Shown here piece by piece: positions 18,744 through 27,309 of a stretch of 64,000 nucleotides of DNA; the first letter of the stretch is position 1, and every line of letters starts with the position of its first letter. The stretch lies in the NCBI GenBank assembly GCA_944321515.1, contig CALULO010000009.1:1-64000 (forward strand), read 5' to 3'. The notes beneath the pieces were generated by a model. The model saw only the letters and a list, made by a program, of their open reading frames with translations, was not told the origin of the DNA and ran no database searches. The stretch is from an uncultured Atopobiaceae bacterium (GTDB lineage Bacteria; Actinomycetota; Coriobacteriia; Coriobacteriales; Atopobiaceae). The position numbers and the translations under genes are program-made.

Positions 18744-19697
18744 ATGAGGATCGAGGATGTTCGTAGGGTGACAGTTGCGGGCGGAGGGACGCAGGGGAGC
18801 CAGATTGCCTCGCAGATTGCCTACAAGGGCTACGACGTGACCGTGTGGGTCCGCAGCGAGGAGTCGGTCGGACGCGCGCGCCCGCGCTTCGACCGAGTGC
18901 GCGGGCAGTACCTCGACGCGCTCGAGGGCATGCGCACTGGAAGCGCAGAGGCGTACTGCCGCGGACTCTCGGACAAGCGGGACCTTACCGACGCCGAGAT
19001 TGACGAACTCAAGGCCCTTGCCGAGGAGCGCCTGGGCGCAATACGCTTCGTGGTGGACTACGACGAGGCCTTCGGGGACGCAGACGTCGTCGTCGAGTGC
19101 ATCAACGAGAACCCCGCCGAGAAGACCGCGTTCTACACCGAGCTCGCAAAGCACCTTCCGGAGAGGACCGTCCTGCTCACGGACTCCTCGACGATGCTTC
19201 CGAGCATGTTCGCGGACGCGACGGGCCGTCCGGACCGCTTCATGTCGTTCCACTTTGCCAACCAGATCTGGCGTAACAACATCACCGAGCTCATGAGGCA
19301 GGACCGCACGAGCGACGAAACCTTCGAGCTCGCTAAGCAGTTTGCCGCCGCCATCGGGATGATTGGCCTCCCGCTCAACAAGGAGCAGCCGGGCTACATC
19401 CTCAACACGCTGCTCATCCCGTGGCTCAAGGCGGCCGTTGGCCTCGTGGCCAACGGCGTCGCTGACGTCGAGACCGTCGACAAGACCTGGGTCCTTGCGA
19501 CGGGCGCCGACCCCATGCAGGGGCCGTTCCGCAAGCTTGACCGCATCGGCCTTCCCCTGGCCTGGAAGATCATGAGCATGGACCCTGCCGCCTCGGATCC
19601 GGACTCCACCATCGCCAAGAGCGTCGCCCTGCTCAAGGAGTACATCGACGCCGGCAAGACGGGGACCGCCGCGGGGGAGGGCTTCTACAAGTACTAG
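18744..19697 (+). CDS. 3-hydroxyacyl-CoA dehydrogenase family protein
   Basis: A 317-residue protein with the Rossmann motif VAGGGTQGSQIASQIA, the V-V-V-E-C-I-N-E-N segment and the helical C-terminal domain of the family. The catalytic His is in MSFHFANQIW, where classical HbdA enzymes have H-F-F-N-P. That variant marks a side branch (HFANxIW-NN type) whose substrate may not be acetoacetyl-CoA. AAGGGAG precedes the ATG. It stands alone between terminators, so no pathway partner is visible. Confidence 0.8.
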   Translation: MRIEDVRRVTVAGGGTQGSQIASQIAYKGYDVTVWVRSEESVGRARPRFDRVRGQYLDALEGMRTGSAEAYCRGLSDKRDLTDAEIDELKALAEERLGAIRFVVDYDEAFGDADVVVECINENPAEKTAFYTELAKHLPERTVLLTDSSTMLPSMFADATGRPDRFMSFHFANQIWRNNITELMRQDRTSDETFELAKQFAAAIGMIGLPLNKEQPGYILNTLLIPWLKAAVGLVANGVADVETVDKTWVLATGADPMQGPFRKLDRIGLPLAWKIMSMDPAASDPDSTIAKSVALLKEYIDAGKTGTAAGEGFYKY

Positions 19698-19724
19698 GCT
19701 TGCCCCTCGGTCGATGGACGACGC

Positions 19725-19763
19725 ACGGCGCCGTAGACCGTCTTCGGCGGTCTGCGGCGCCGT
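19725..19763 (+). terminator. Strong hairpin after the dehydrogenase
   Basis: A 16-bp stem with one G-U pair (ACGGCGCCGTAGACCG paired with CGGTCTGCGGCGCCGT) closed by a TTCG-type loop. There is no U-run, so it may be a barrier or a Rho-linked terminator. Confidence 0.65.
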
Positions 19764-19842
19764 TCGCGTGACGGGCTGCTCCGCCGCCCGTGCCCGGGCG
19801 AAAAAACGGGCACAATCTAGGCAACGTCCCGAGGAGGCCGCC

Positions 19843-21249
19843 ATGTCCGTCGTTGCCGCGTTCGCCGTCCCGCACCCGCCTGTCATCGTGCCGGGGGTGG
19901 GGCGCGGCCGGGAGGCGGGGATTGCCGCGACTACGGCGGCCTATGAGGAGGTGGCCCGCCGCGTGGCCGAGCTTGCTCCGGACACGTTGGTGATCTCCAG
20001 TCCCCACACCGTCTCCTATCTGGACTACCTGCACGTCTCCCCGGGCCGCGGCGCCCGCGGGGACTTCTCGGACTTCGGGGACCGCGCCGATGGCTCGTCC
20101 GTCACCTACGACGAGGAGTTCGTCCGGGAGCTCTGCGCGGAGGCCAAGGACGCCGGCATCCCCGCGGGGACCCAGGGGCAGCGGGATCCCTCGCTCGACT
20201 GGGGCGTGCTGGTTCCGCTCCACTTCATCCAGCAGTGCCTCGACACCAGCGAGTTCAAGGTGGTCCGCATGGGCCTCGCGGGCTTCTCGCCAATAGAGCA
20301 CTATCGAGTGGGGCGTCTGGTGCGGCGGGTGTCCGAGCGCCTTGGCCGGCGCGTGGTCTACGTGGCGTCCGGCGACCTCTCGCACAAGCTCGCGCCGGAC
20401 GGACCCTACAGCTATCACCCGGACGGCCCGATCTTTGACGAGGCCGTATGCAACGCGTTTGTGTCCGGCGACTTCCTGAGTCTGCTCACGATGGACCCCG
20501 GCCTTGCGGAGCGCGCGGCGGAGTGCGGGCTGCGGTCGTTCCAGATCATGGCGGGCGCGCTTGACGGCACGTCCGTGACTGCCGAGCTTCTCTCCCATGA
20601 GGGGCCGTTTGGCGTGGGCTACGGCATTGCCGCGTTCACGCCCACGGGGCCGGTCGGCTCCGACCCCTCGCGCGCCTACGAGGGCGCCTACCTGGCCTGG
20701 CATGCGGACCGGCTGGCGCAGGTGCGCGCCGACGAGGACACCTACGTGCGCCTGGCGCGTACCTCGCTTGAGTCGTACGTGTGGGATGGGGTGCGCCTGG
20801 ACGTGCCACGGGACCTTCCCGCCGAGCTCACGGGACGCCGTGCCGGCGCGTTCGTCTCCCTCAAGAAGGACGGGCGGCTGCGCGGCTGCATAGGGACCAT
20901 CTCCCCAACGCGTGCGAGCCTCGCCGAGGAGATCGTGGCCAACGCTCTCTCCGCCGGCCTCCACGACCCGCGCTTCCCACCCGTGCGCGCCGAGGAGCTG
21001 CCCGAGCTCGTCTACGACGTGGACGTCCTCGGGGAGCCCGAGCCCGTGAACGATCGCTCCGAGCTTGACTCGGCGCGCTACGGCGTCATCGTGAGCGCGC
21101 CTGACGGCCGCCGGGGCCTGCTTCTGCCCAACCTGGACGGGGTGGACACCGTGGCCGAGCAGCTGCGCATCGCCGCGCGCAAGGGCGGCGTCTCCCTTGC
21201 CGAGGAGGGCGTGCGCATAGAGCGCTTTGAGGTGGTGCGTCACCTGTGA
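19843..21249 (+). CDS. MEMO1-like / AMMECR1 fusion (AmmeMemoRadiSam system)
   Basis: A 468-residue two-domain protein. Residues 1 to about 270 are a MEMO1-like class III extradiol-dioxygenase fold (AVPHPPVIVPGVGRG, ISSPHTV, SGDLSHKL). Residues about 285-465 are AMMECR1, with the hallmark LRGCIGTI and HDPRFPPV. MEMO and AMMECR1 domains co-occur with a radical SAM protein in the predicted AmmeMemoRadiSam system, whose job is unknown but presumed to be protein or RNA modification. The matching radical SAM gene is at 22885, with an AlbA_2 gene between them. The ATG at 19843 follows GAGGAGG; the open frame upstream to 19714 is rejected because it runs through the hairpin. Confidence 0.9.
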   Translation: MSVVAAFAVPHPPVIVPGVGRGREAGIAATTAAYEEVARRVAELAPDTLVISSPHTVSYLDYLHVSPGRGARGDFSDFGDRADGSSVTYDEEFVRELCAEAKDAGIPAGTQGQRDPSLDWGVLVPLHFIQQCLDTSEFKVVRMGLAGFSPIEHYRVGRLVRRVSERLGRRVVYVASGDLSHKLAPDGPYSYHPDGPIFDEAVCNAFVSGDFLSLLTMDPGLAERAAECGLRSFQIMAGALDGTSVTAELLSHEGPFGVGYGIAAFTPTGPVGSDPSRAYEGAYLAWHADRLAQVRADEDTYVRLARTSLESYVWDGVRLDVPRDLPAELTGRRAGAFVSLKKDGRLRGCIGTISPTRASLAEEIVANALSAGLHDPRFPPVRAEELPELVYDVDVLGEPEPVNDRSELDSARYGVIVSAPDGRRGLLLPNLDGVDTVAEQLRIAARKGGVSLAEEGVRIERFEVVRHL

Positions 21250-21339
21250 GCTCTGATATTGCCCGCCAGGTTCTTGATGGGCTGACGACTGGTATTATTC
21301 GACTACTTAACACGTCGTCTTTGACGGGTCTGGAGGCGT

Positions 21340-22806
21340 ATGATTGCCGACCTTGATCTTTGCCTGCTTATTGATGAGCTGCGCAAACAGCCGACAGAGA
21401 CTGAGTGGGTAGAGTTTAAGCACAACAACGCTGATCCCAAGATGGTTGCCGAAAGGGTTTCAGCGCTGGCAAACTCTGCCGCTCTTTTGGAAGTTTCCCA
21501 TGGGTACCTGGTCTGGGGCATTGAGGATGAAACCCACGATATTCTAGGGACTACTTTTGACTATCGTAGGGCCCGAAAGGGGGATGAGGAGCTGGAAAAC
21601 TGGCTCCATCACGTCCTTTCGCCAAACGCGTCCTTCCAGTTTGACTCCATTGTTAGGGATGGCCTGCCGCTGGTCATACTTCAGATTGATCCTGCGTACG
21701 CCAATACTGTGGACTTTGAGCACGAGGCTTACATACGTGTGGGGTCATATACGAAAAAGCTTAAGGATTACCCCTCTATTGAGGCTGATTTGTGGTCTCA
21801 CCTAGGCCAGAGGCCTTTCGAAGAAGGGGTTGCTCGCCATGGTCTCAGGGCAGAAGAGGCTATCGATTACCTTGACTACCCAAAGTACTTCTCGCTAACG
21901 GGTATCCCCATGCCCTTGAGTCTTGACGAGATCCTTAAGCCTTTGTGCGATGACGGGATTCTGGGGAAGCAGGAGGATGGGCTCTATTCGATTACCAACC
22001 TTGGAGCCCTTTTGCTGGCGAAGGAGATTGAACAGTTCCCTGCGGTTTCGCGCAAGGCTCTTAGAATTGTCCAGTATCACGGTTCGAATAAAATTGACCA
22101 GGCCAGAGAGCGGGTCTCAAAGGGAGGCTACGCTGTCGACTTTGAGTCTGCCATTGAGTATCTGATGGCAATTACGCCATCTGACGAACCAATTGTCTCG
22201 GGAGTCCGCCAAGAGAAGACCTTATACCCGGAGGTGGCTTTCCGCGAGGTCTTGGCCAATGCTCTGATACACCAAGATCTGAGAGTGCGAGGGTCTGGGC
22301 CACTTGTGGAGGTCTTTGACGAGAGGGTTGAGTTCTCCAATCCGGGGAGTTCCTTTGTTGAGCCGCTCCGCCTTGTTGATAGTCCCCCGCGGTCAAGAAA
22401 CCAAGGGCTGGCAAGTATGATGAGAAGATTTCGCCTTTGCGAGGAGCTGGGAACGGGATGGGACAAGCTGATTGACGCTTGTGAGAAGAACTCTCTTCCG
22501 GCCCCCGAAGTTAGAAACTACCCACAAAACGGAGGGAATATGTGTGTCATCCTCCGACCGTATATCTCGTACCGCATGCTGAGCGCGGAAGATCGAGCCA
22601 TGATTTGTTACTGGCATGCTCTCTCCTGCTATATGAAGGGGGAGACCATGAGCAACTCGTCGCTTCGTCAGAGGTTTGGAGGGGACGCTCCCAGCGCCGC
22701 AACCATATCGAGGCTGATACGGGATACGGTTTCAAGGGGCCTTATCCATCCGACCGATCCAAACGCATCTAACAGATATATGCGGTACGTACCGTACTGG
22801 GCATAA
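21340..22806 (+). CDS. AlbA_2 (Schlafen-type) putative transcriptional regulator, second copy
   Basis: A 488-residue protein with the same layout as 4163-5608: AlbA_2 domain (TEWVEFKHNN, GYLVWGIED), a degenerate ATPase-like domain (REVLANALIHQDLRVRG, VEFSNPGS, about 300-395) and a final winged-helix part (LRQRFGGDAPSAATISRLIRD). The two copies are clearly diverged, so this is not a recent duplication. GGAGG lies before the ATG. Composition is less GC-rich than the MEMO/AMMECR1 and radical SAM genes on either side, which points to insertion into their operon. Confidence 0.8.
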   Translation: MIADLDLCLLIDELRKQPTETEWVEFKHNNADPKMVAERVSALANSAALLEVSHGYLVWGIEDETHDILGTTFDYRRARKGDEELENWLHHVLSPNASFQFDSIVRDGLPLVILQIDPAYANTVDFEHEAYIRVGSYTKKLKDYPSIEADLWSHLGQRPFEEGVARHGLRAEEAIDYLDYPKYFSLTGIPMPLSLDEILKPLCDDGILGKQEDGLYSITNLGALLLAKEIEQFPAVSRKALRIVQYHGSNKIDQARERVSKGGYAVDFESAIEYLMAITPSDEPIVSGVRQEKTLYPEVAFREVLANALIHQDLRVRGSGPLVEVFDERVEFSNPGSSFVEPLRLVDSPPRSRNQGLASMMRRFRLCEELGTGWDKLIDACEKNSLPAPEVRNYPQNGGNMCVILRPYISYRMLSAEDRAMICYWHALSCYMKGETMSNSSLRQRFGGDAPSAATISRLIRDTVSRGLIHPTDPNASNRYMRYVPYWA

Positions 22807-22884
22807 TAGTCTCATTTGACGGCCTATTTCATTAGGCGGCTCTATAGGATGGGAAAACCACTACGAGCTGCGGAAAGATATTGA

Positions 22885-23772
22885 ATGTCCATTTTCACGG
22901 GGGAGTATTCAGCCGCCACCTGCGAGGTCTGCCCGCGCCGCTGCGGGATTGCCCCCGGCGCGCTCGGGGCCTGTCGCGCGCGGCGCAACGTGGGCGGCGT
23001 GGTGGTGCCGGAGAACTACGGCCGCGTGACCTCCCTCGCGCTCGACCCGGTTGAGAAGAAGCCGCTCGCCCGCTGGCGCCCGGGCAGCTACGTGGTCTCC
23101 GTCGGCAGCTACGGGTGCAACCTGGCCTGCCCGTTCTGCCAGAACCACCAGATCTCCCAGCACGGTCAGAAGGACGTTCCGTGGCGCGAGCTCTCGCCGG
23201 AGGGCCTCGTCGCGCTCATCGCGGACGCGGCTGCGCGCGACCCGCGCGTCGTGGGGGTCGCCTTCACCTACAACGAGCCGCTCGTGGGCTGGGAGTACGT
23301 GCGCGACGCCTCGCGGCTGGCCCACGAGCGCGGCCTGGCGACGGTGCTGGTGTCAAACGGGTGTGCTGACCAGCGGGTCATTGATGGCCTGGCGCCGCTT
23401 GTGGATGCCGCGAACATCGACCTCAAGAGCCTCTCGCCGGAGTTCTATGAGGCGTGTGGGGCTCCGGAGGGGGCGCTCGACGCAGTGAGGGCCACTATCG
23501 AGCAGCTTGCGGCGGAACCGGGCTGCTACCTTGAGGTCACGACGCTCGTGGTGCCCGGGATGAACGACTCCGAGGATGGGATGGATGGCATCGCCGGCTG
23601 GCTGGCCGACCTGAACGGCGGCCGCGGCGCCGACGAGCTCACGCTGCACATCACGCGCTTCTTCGGCCGCTGGCGCATGGCAGACGCCGCCCCCACGCCG
23701 CCAGAGACGGTCTACCGGCTGGCGGACGTGGCCCGGAGGCACCTGTCTCACGCCTTTGTGGGGAACTGCTGA
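22885..23772 (+). CDS. amrS: Radical SAM protein of the AmmeMemoRadiSam system
   Basis: A 295-residue radical SAM enzyme. The SAM/[4Fe-4S] motif is C-N-L-A-C-P-F-C (CxxxCxxC) at about residues 79-86. It is preceded by an extra N-terminal Cys-rich stretch (CEVCPRRC...GACRAR), usual for AmrS-like and activase-like members. TYNEP and the DLKSL segment also fit the family. It is the expected third component for the MEMO1/AMMECR1 protein encoded 1.6 kb upstream. Only a weak GGAAAG precedes the ATG, consistent with a gene separated from its original operon leader. Confidence 0.9.
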   Translation: MSIFTGEYSAATCEVCPRRCGIAPGALGACRARRNVGGVVVPENYGRVTSLALDPVEKKPLARWRPGSYVVSVGSYGCNLACPFCQNHQISQHGQKDVPWRELSPEGLVALIADAAARDPRVVGVAFTYNEPLVGWEYVRDASRLAHERGLATVLVSNGCADQRVIDGLAPLVDAANIDLKSLSPEFYEACGAPEGALDAVRATIEQLAAEPGCYLEVTTLVVPGMNDSEDGMDGIAGWLADLNGGRGADELTLHITRFFGRWRMADAAPTPPETVYRLADVARRHLSHAFVGNC

Positions 23773-23810
23773 GGGGCGGCCAGGTTGACAACCCCGCCGG
23801 TCCGCCCTTG

Positions 23811-25163
23811 CTACAGGCCCATCGCCTGCATCACAAACATGACCACGGTGAGCACCGCCACCGCCACGACCATCGCCCAGGTGAGCGCGTTCCAGACGCG
23901 CCCGTTGGCGTGGCGGCCCATGACGTGCTTGTCGCTGGCAATGAGCACCATGAACACCAGGAGCACGGGCAGCAGCACGCCGTTGATGACCTGCGCGAGC
24001 ATCATGATCCCAAAGAGGTCCACGTTGGGCAGCACCACCACGGCCGCGGAGACAAAGATCACCGCGGTGATGATGCCGCGGTAGACCGGCGCCTCGGCCC
24101 AGCTGCGGTCCGCGCCGCGCTCCCAGCCAAAGGCCTCGCAGATGGCGCTCGAGGTGATGCCCGGCAGCACGCACGCCGCCAGGAAGGAGGCCCCCACCAG
24201 GCCCGCGCCAAAGAGCGCCTCGGCGTAGTGGCCCACCAGCGGGGCGAGCGCGCTCGCGGCCGCCTGGGCGCTGTCCACGGTGACGCCGGCGGGGAAGAGC
24301 ACCGCGCCGGTGGTGAGGATGATGAACCAGCTGATGATGCTTGCCACCACGGAGCCGGTCACGGTGTCGATGCGCTGGTAGGGGAGGTCCTCGGCGTGCG
24401 CGTTCTTCTCGACCACGTTGCTCTGCGCCAGGAAGAGCATCCAGGGCGCGATGGTGGTGCCGATGTTGGCCACCAGCAGCGAGAGGTAGGCCGGGTCCCC
24501 TGAGATTTGCGGTACCGCGGTGGCCCCCAGGGCGGCGCCCCAGTCCGGGCCCACCATGATCCCGGCCACCACGTACGTCACGAACACGCAGGCCACGGCA
24601 AGGAGGATCTTCTCGATGCGGCGGTAGGACCCGCTCATCGTGAGCAGCCAGATGGCGATGGCCGCCACCGGCACGGAGACGTAGGTGGGCACGCCGAAGA
24701 GCGCCAGGCCGGACGCGATGCCCGCGAACTCGGAGAGCGTGACGGTGGTGTTGGAGACAAGGAGCGCGAGCATGGCCACCGCGGAGAGGCGGACGCCAAA
24801 CTGCTCGCGGATGAGCGAGGCGAAGCCCTTGCCGGTGACGCACCCCATGCGCGCCGCGGTCTCCTGCGCCACGATCAGCAGGAAGCACATCACCGGGACG
24901 GTCCAGAGCTGGCCGAAGCCGAACATGGCACCCGCGTTAGAGTAGGTGGCCACGCCGCCCGCGTCGGCGCCCGCAAGCGCCGCGAGCATGCCGGGGCCCA
25001 TTGCGGCGAGGATGCGCCGCGGCTCCAGATGGGTGCGGGTGGCGCCGGTGCCGCCCCGGGCCGCGCCGCCGTCCGTTGCCGTGCGCGCCGTCGTTCCCGC
25101 GTTCTTCTCGCCGGCGATGCCGCCCGCGCCCTCCATGGGAGTCATCTCTGCGTCACGCAACAC
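23811..25163 (-). CDS. NRAMP-related divalent metal transporter (NRMT type, probable Mg2+)
   Basis: A 450-residue SLC11/NRAMP-fold protein with eleven or so helices after a 50-residue low-complexity cytoplasmic N-terminus. In helix 1 the classical DPGN is replaced by D-A-G-G (ADAGGVATY, Asp67). In helix 6 the classical M-P-H is replaced by A-P-W (TTIAPWMLFLAQS), so the soft-metal-binding Met is absent. Loss of that Met is the mark of NRAMP-related magnesium transporters, described in Eggerthella lenta. It therefore probably moves Mg2+ and not Mn2+ or Fe2+. The gene starts 3 bp after an MgtE-like gene and is surely co-transcribed. GTG at 25163 or ATG at 25145 may be the start. Confidence 0.85.
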   Translation of the reverse strand: MLRDAEMTPMEGAGGIAGEKNAGTTARTATDGGAARGGTGATRTHLEPRRILAAMGPGMLAALAGADAGGVATYSNAGAMFGFGQLWTVPVMCFLLIVAQETAARMGCVTGKGFASLIREQFGVRLSAVAMLALLVSNTTVTLSEFAGIASGLALFGVPTYVSVPVAAIAIWLLTMSGSYRRIEKILLAVACVFVTYVVAGIMVGPDWGAALGATAVPQISGDPAYLSLLVANIGTTIAPWMLFLAQSNVVEKNAHAEDLPYQRIDTVTGSVVASIISWFIILTTGAVLFPAGVTVDSAQAAASALAPLVGHYAEALFGAGLVGASFLAACVLPGITSSAICEAFGWERGADRSWAEAPVYRGIITAVIFVSAAVVVLPNVDLFGIMMLAQVINGVLLPVLLVFMVLIASDKHVMGRHANGRVWNALTWAMVVAVAVLTVVMFVMQAMGL

Positions 25164-25165
25164 GC

Positions 25166-27061
25166 CTAGACCGCCATTCCCGTGACGCTGGCCGCCACGA
25201 CCGTCGCAACGGTGAACACCACCACCGCGACGACCATGGCGACAACGGAGAGGGTGAAGCCCGAGGTCTCCTTGTTGGTCTTGTCGCGATGGCTGAGGAC
25301 GCCCAGGTAGATGGGACTAGACGCAAACGAGACGAACGTGGAGACGGCCGCAGCCACGCCGCCCGCCGCGAGCGCGGAGCCGAGGCTGCCGATGCCCTCA
25401 GCGCTCAGCGCGCCCGTGAGCGCGAGCTCGTGCAGGACGTAGACGAGGGCGGAGACGATGAGGGCCACGAGGGCCGCCGAGACCACGCCGATGCCCACGC
25501 CGCGCAGGGCGAACCCAATTGCGGAGGGGGAGTCCTCGTCCTCGGGGTCGTGCTCGAGGAAGAAGTTCGTCACGTAGCTCACGGCGTCGTCCGCAAGCAC
25601 CAGGGCAACGGCAAGCGGGATGGCCGCCGCGAGGATCTGCGCAAGGGGGAGCCGGCCACCGATGGCGGGGACCAGGGCGGAGGCGGCGACGATGGCCAGC
25701 ACGCCAAGGGCCCACAGCGCCACCCAGACGTTGCGGCGGACCAGCCAGATGAGCGCGCTTGCGTGGCCCGAGTCGTCGCCCTCGGCCGAGCCGCCGGCGA
25801 TCTGCAGGTCCTCGGCGTGCTCCTCCTCCAGGACGTCCAGCGCGTCGTCCACGGTCACGATGCCCAGCAGGCGGCCGTCGTCGGCGACCACGGGCATGGC
25901 CAGGAGGTTGTACTTGGCAATGTCCTCGGCCACGTCCTCCTGGTCGTCCTCGGGGCCCGCCGTCACCAGGTCGGCGGTGGCCAGCTCGGTCAGGGGGGCG
26001 TCCTTCTCGGCCACCAGGAGGCTGTTCAGCGTCACCACGCCCGTGAGCTTGCCGTCCCCGTCAACCAGGTAGACGTAGCGCACGGTCTCGAAGTCCTCGT
26101 CCAAGCCGCGCAGCATGTCAACCGCGTCGGCAACCGTGGCGTCTTCGGACACCGTGGCCACCTCGGAGGTCATGATGCGGCCGGCCGTGCCCTCGCGGTA
26201 GCCCAGGAGCTGTCTGATGGCGCGCTGCTCCTGGACGCCCATCAGGCGCAGAAGCTTCTCGGCCTTGTCGTAGTCGAGCTCGCTGACCAGCTCGGCGGCG
26301 TCGTCCGGGTCCATCTCGGACAGCATGCGCGAGGCCTCGGTCTCGTTCATGCCGCCCATGAGCTCCACGGCCATGGCGTCGTCGTCGAACTCGGCCATGG
26401 CGCCGGCGCGCTGTTCGTCGTCCAGCTGGGCGAAGACCTGGCCGCGCAGGCGCGGGTCCAGCCGCTCGATGATGTCGGCGATGTCGGCGGGGTGCATGTC
26501 GTCGAGCGTCTTGTGGCTCACGGAGAGCTTTACGTCGGAGAGGTCGCGCTCCACGAGGTCCATGTAGCTCCATGCGATGATCTTCTCGGGCATGGGGTGG
26601 CCGAAGCTGCGGGCCAGGCGCAGCACCACGCGCTCCAGCGCCGGGTGCAGGCTGCGCAGGAGGCCGCGCACGCCCACCTCCGCGCCCAGCAGGCGCAGCT
26701 GCGTGGAGCTGGTGTCGGAGAGCTTGAGGTCGTTCACGCGCACTACGCGCATGCCGTGGGTGTCCACGATCTGCTTGTTGAGGATGTCTCGGGCCAGCAG
26801 CACCTCGTCCGGCTGCAGGTAGGAAAAGCGCAGGTCGGTCGCAACGACCTTGAGGCGGACCTCGCGCTCGTCGTAGGTCTCCACGTACTTGCGCCAGGAG
26901 ATCATGATCGGCGTGCGCCCGGGCCCCATGAAGGCCAGGCTCGTGATGCGGGGGAAGACCTCGCCGGTGGCGATGCCAAGGTCGGAGACCGTGCCGACCT
27001 TCTCGCCGTCGGCGTCAAGAACGGGGTTGCCCAAGAGCTGGGACAGGTAGATCATTCGCAC
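25166..27061 (-). CDS. MgtE-like protein with PRC barrels, MgtE_N, CBS pair and an atypical membrane domain
   Basis: A 631-residue protein. Two PRC-barrel modules (about 1-75 and 85-170), an MgtE N-domain (about 185-290; DDMHPADIADIIERLDP), a CBS pair (about 295-415) and a five-helix membrane domain (about 435-630). The membrane domain follows the spacing of the MgtE channel, but where MgtE has the GGNxGxQ signature this protein has L-A-D-D-A-V-S-Y (about 489-496). The pore Asp of the last helix (NPLVATLSD in Thermus) appears to be missing (GFTLSVVAMVV). It may have lost conduction and act as a Mg2+-sensing partner of the NRMT transporter encoded directly downstream. A -10-like TACAAT (complement of 27176-27181) lies about 115 bp upstream. 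Confidence 0.8.
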   Translation of the reverse strand: MRMIYLSQLLGNPVLDADGEKVGTVSDLGIATGEVFPRITSLAFMGPGRTPIMISWRKYVETYDEREVRLKVVATDLRFSYLQPDEVLLARDILNKQIVDTHGMRVVRVNDLKLSDTSSTQLRLLGAEVGVRGLLRSLHPALERVVLRLARSFGHPMPEKIIAWSYMDLVERDLSDVKLSVSHKTLDDMHPADIADIIERLDPRLRGQVFAQLDDEQRAGAMAEFDDDAMAVELMGGMNETEASRMLSEMDPDDAAELVSELDYDKAEKLLRLMGVQEQRAIRQLLGYREGTAGRIMTSEVATVSEDATVADAVDMLRGLDEDFETVRYVYLVDGDGKLTGVVTLNSLLVAEKDAPLTELATADLVTAGPEDDQEDVAEDIAKYNLLAMPVVADDGRLLGIVTVDDALDVLEEEHAEDLQIAGGSAEGDDSGHASALIWLVRRNVWVALWALGVLAIVAASALVPAIGGRLPLAQILAAAIPLAVALVLADDAVSYVTNFFLEHDPEDEDSPSAIGFALRGVGIGVVSAALVALIVSALVYVLHELALTGALSAEGIGSLGSALAAGGVAAAVSTFVSFASSPIYLGVLSHRDKTNKETSGFTLSVVAMVVAVVVFTVATVVAASVTGMAV

Positions 27062-27199
27062 TCCTTACGTGTTGCGTCGCTCGACGCTCCTCACGCGGGA
27101 GGGCGCCGCAGGCTCATCGACTGTTAGGTCGAGGTTTCATGCGGACCTTTCTCTTGGGTGACGTTTGCCTGAGACATTGTAGACCCCGGCGCGACAGTT

Positions 27200-27238
27200 G
27201 GGACGGGGTAAACTGACACACGTCAAAGAATGTGACAG
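27200..27238 (+). repeat. 39-bp dispersed element, copy 1
   Basis: GGGACGGGGTAAACTG-ACACACGT... aligns without gaps to 60978-61016 (GGGACAGGGTGAATTG-TCACACGT...), ending TGACAG and TGGCAG. Both lie a short distance upstream of genes with TTG or GTG starts. Confidence 0.6.
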
Positions 27239-27267
27239 ATTTCTTCGTTCCGCTTGACCCAAAGAAT

Positions 27268-27287
27268 GGGACGAATTCCTCCGTCCC
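27268..27287 (+). repeat. Variant of the REP-like repeat
   Basis: GGGACGAATTCCTCCGTCCC, 15 of 20 bases matching the core GGGACAGAAACCTCCGTCCC found at 3949 and 5619. It sits immediately upstream of the GH3 gene. Confidence 0.7.
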
Positions 27288-27309
27288 GTTTGTCCCACGA
27301 GGAGGGCGC

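Noticed and set aside
23811..25163. Manganese transporter MntH
   Set aside because: The helix-1 DPGN and helix-6 M-P-H motifs needed for Mn2+/Fe2+ are both changed.
27062..27199. M-box Mg2+ riboswitch before the MgtE-like gene
   Set aside because: The leader is only about 110 nt with one small stem, and no M-box conserved segment is recognisable.
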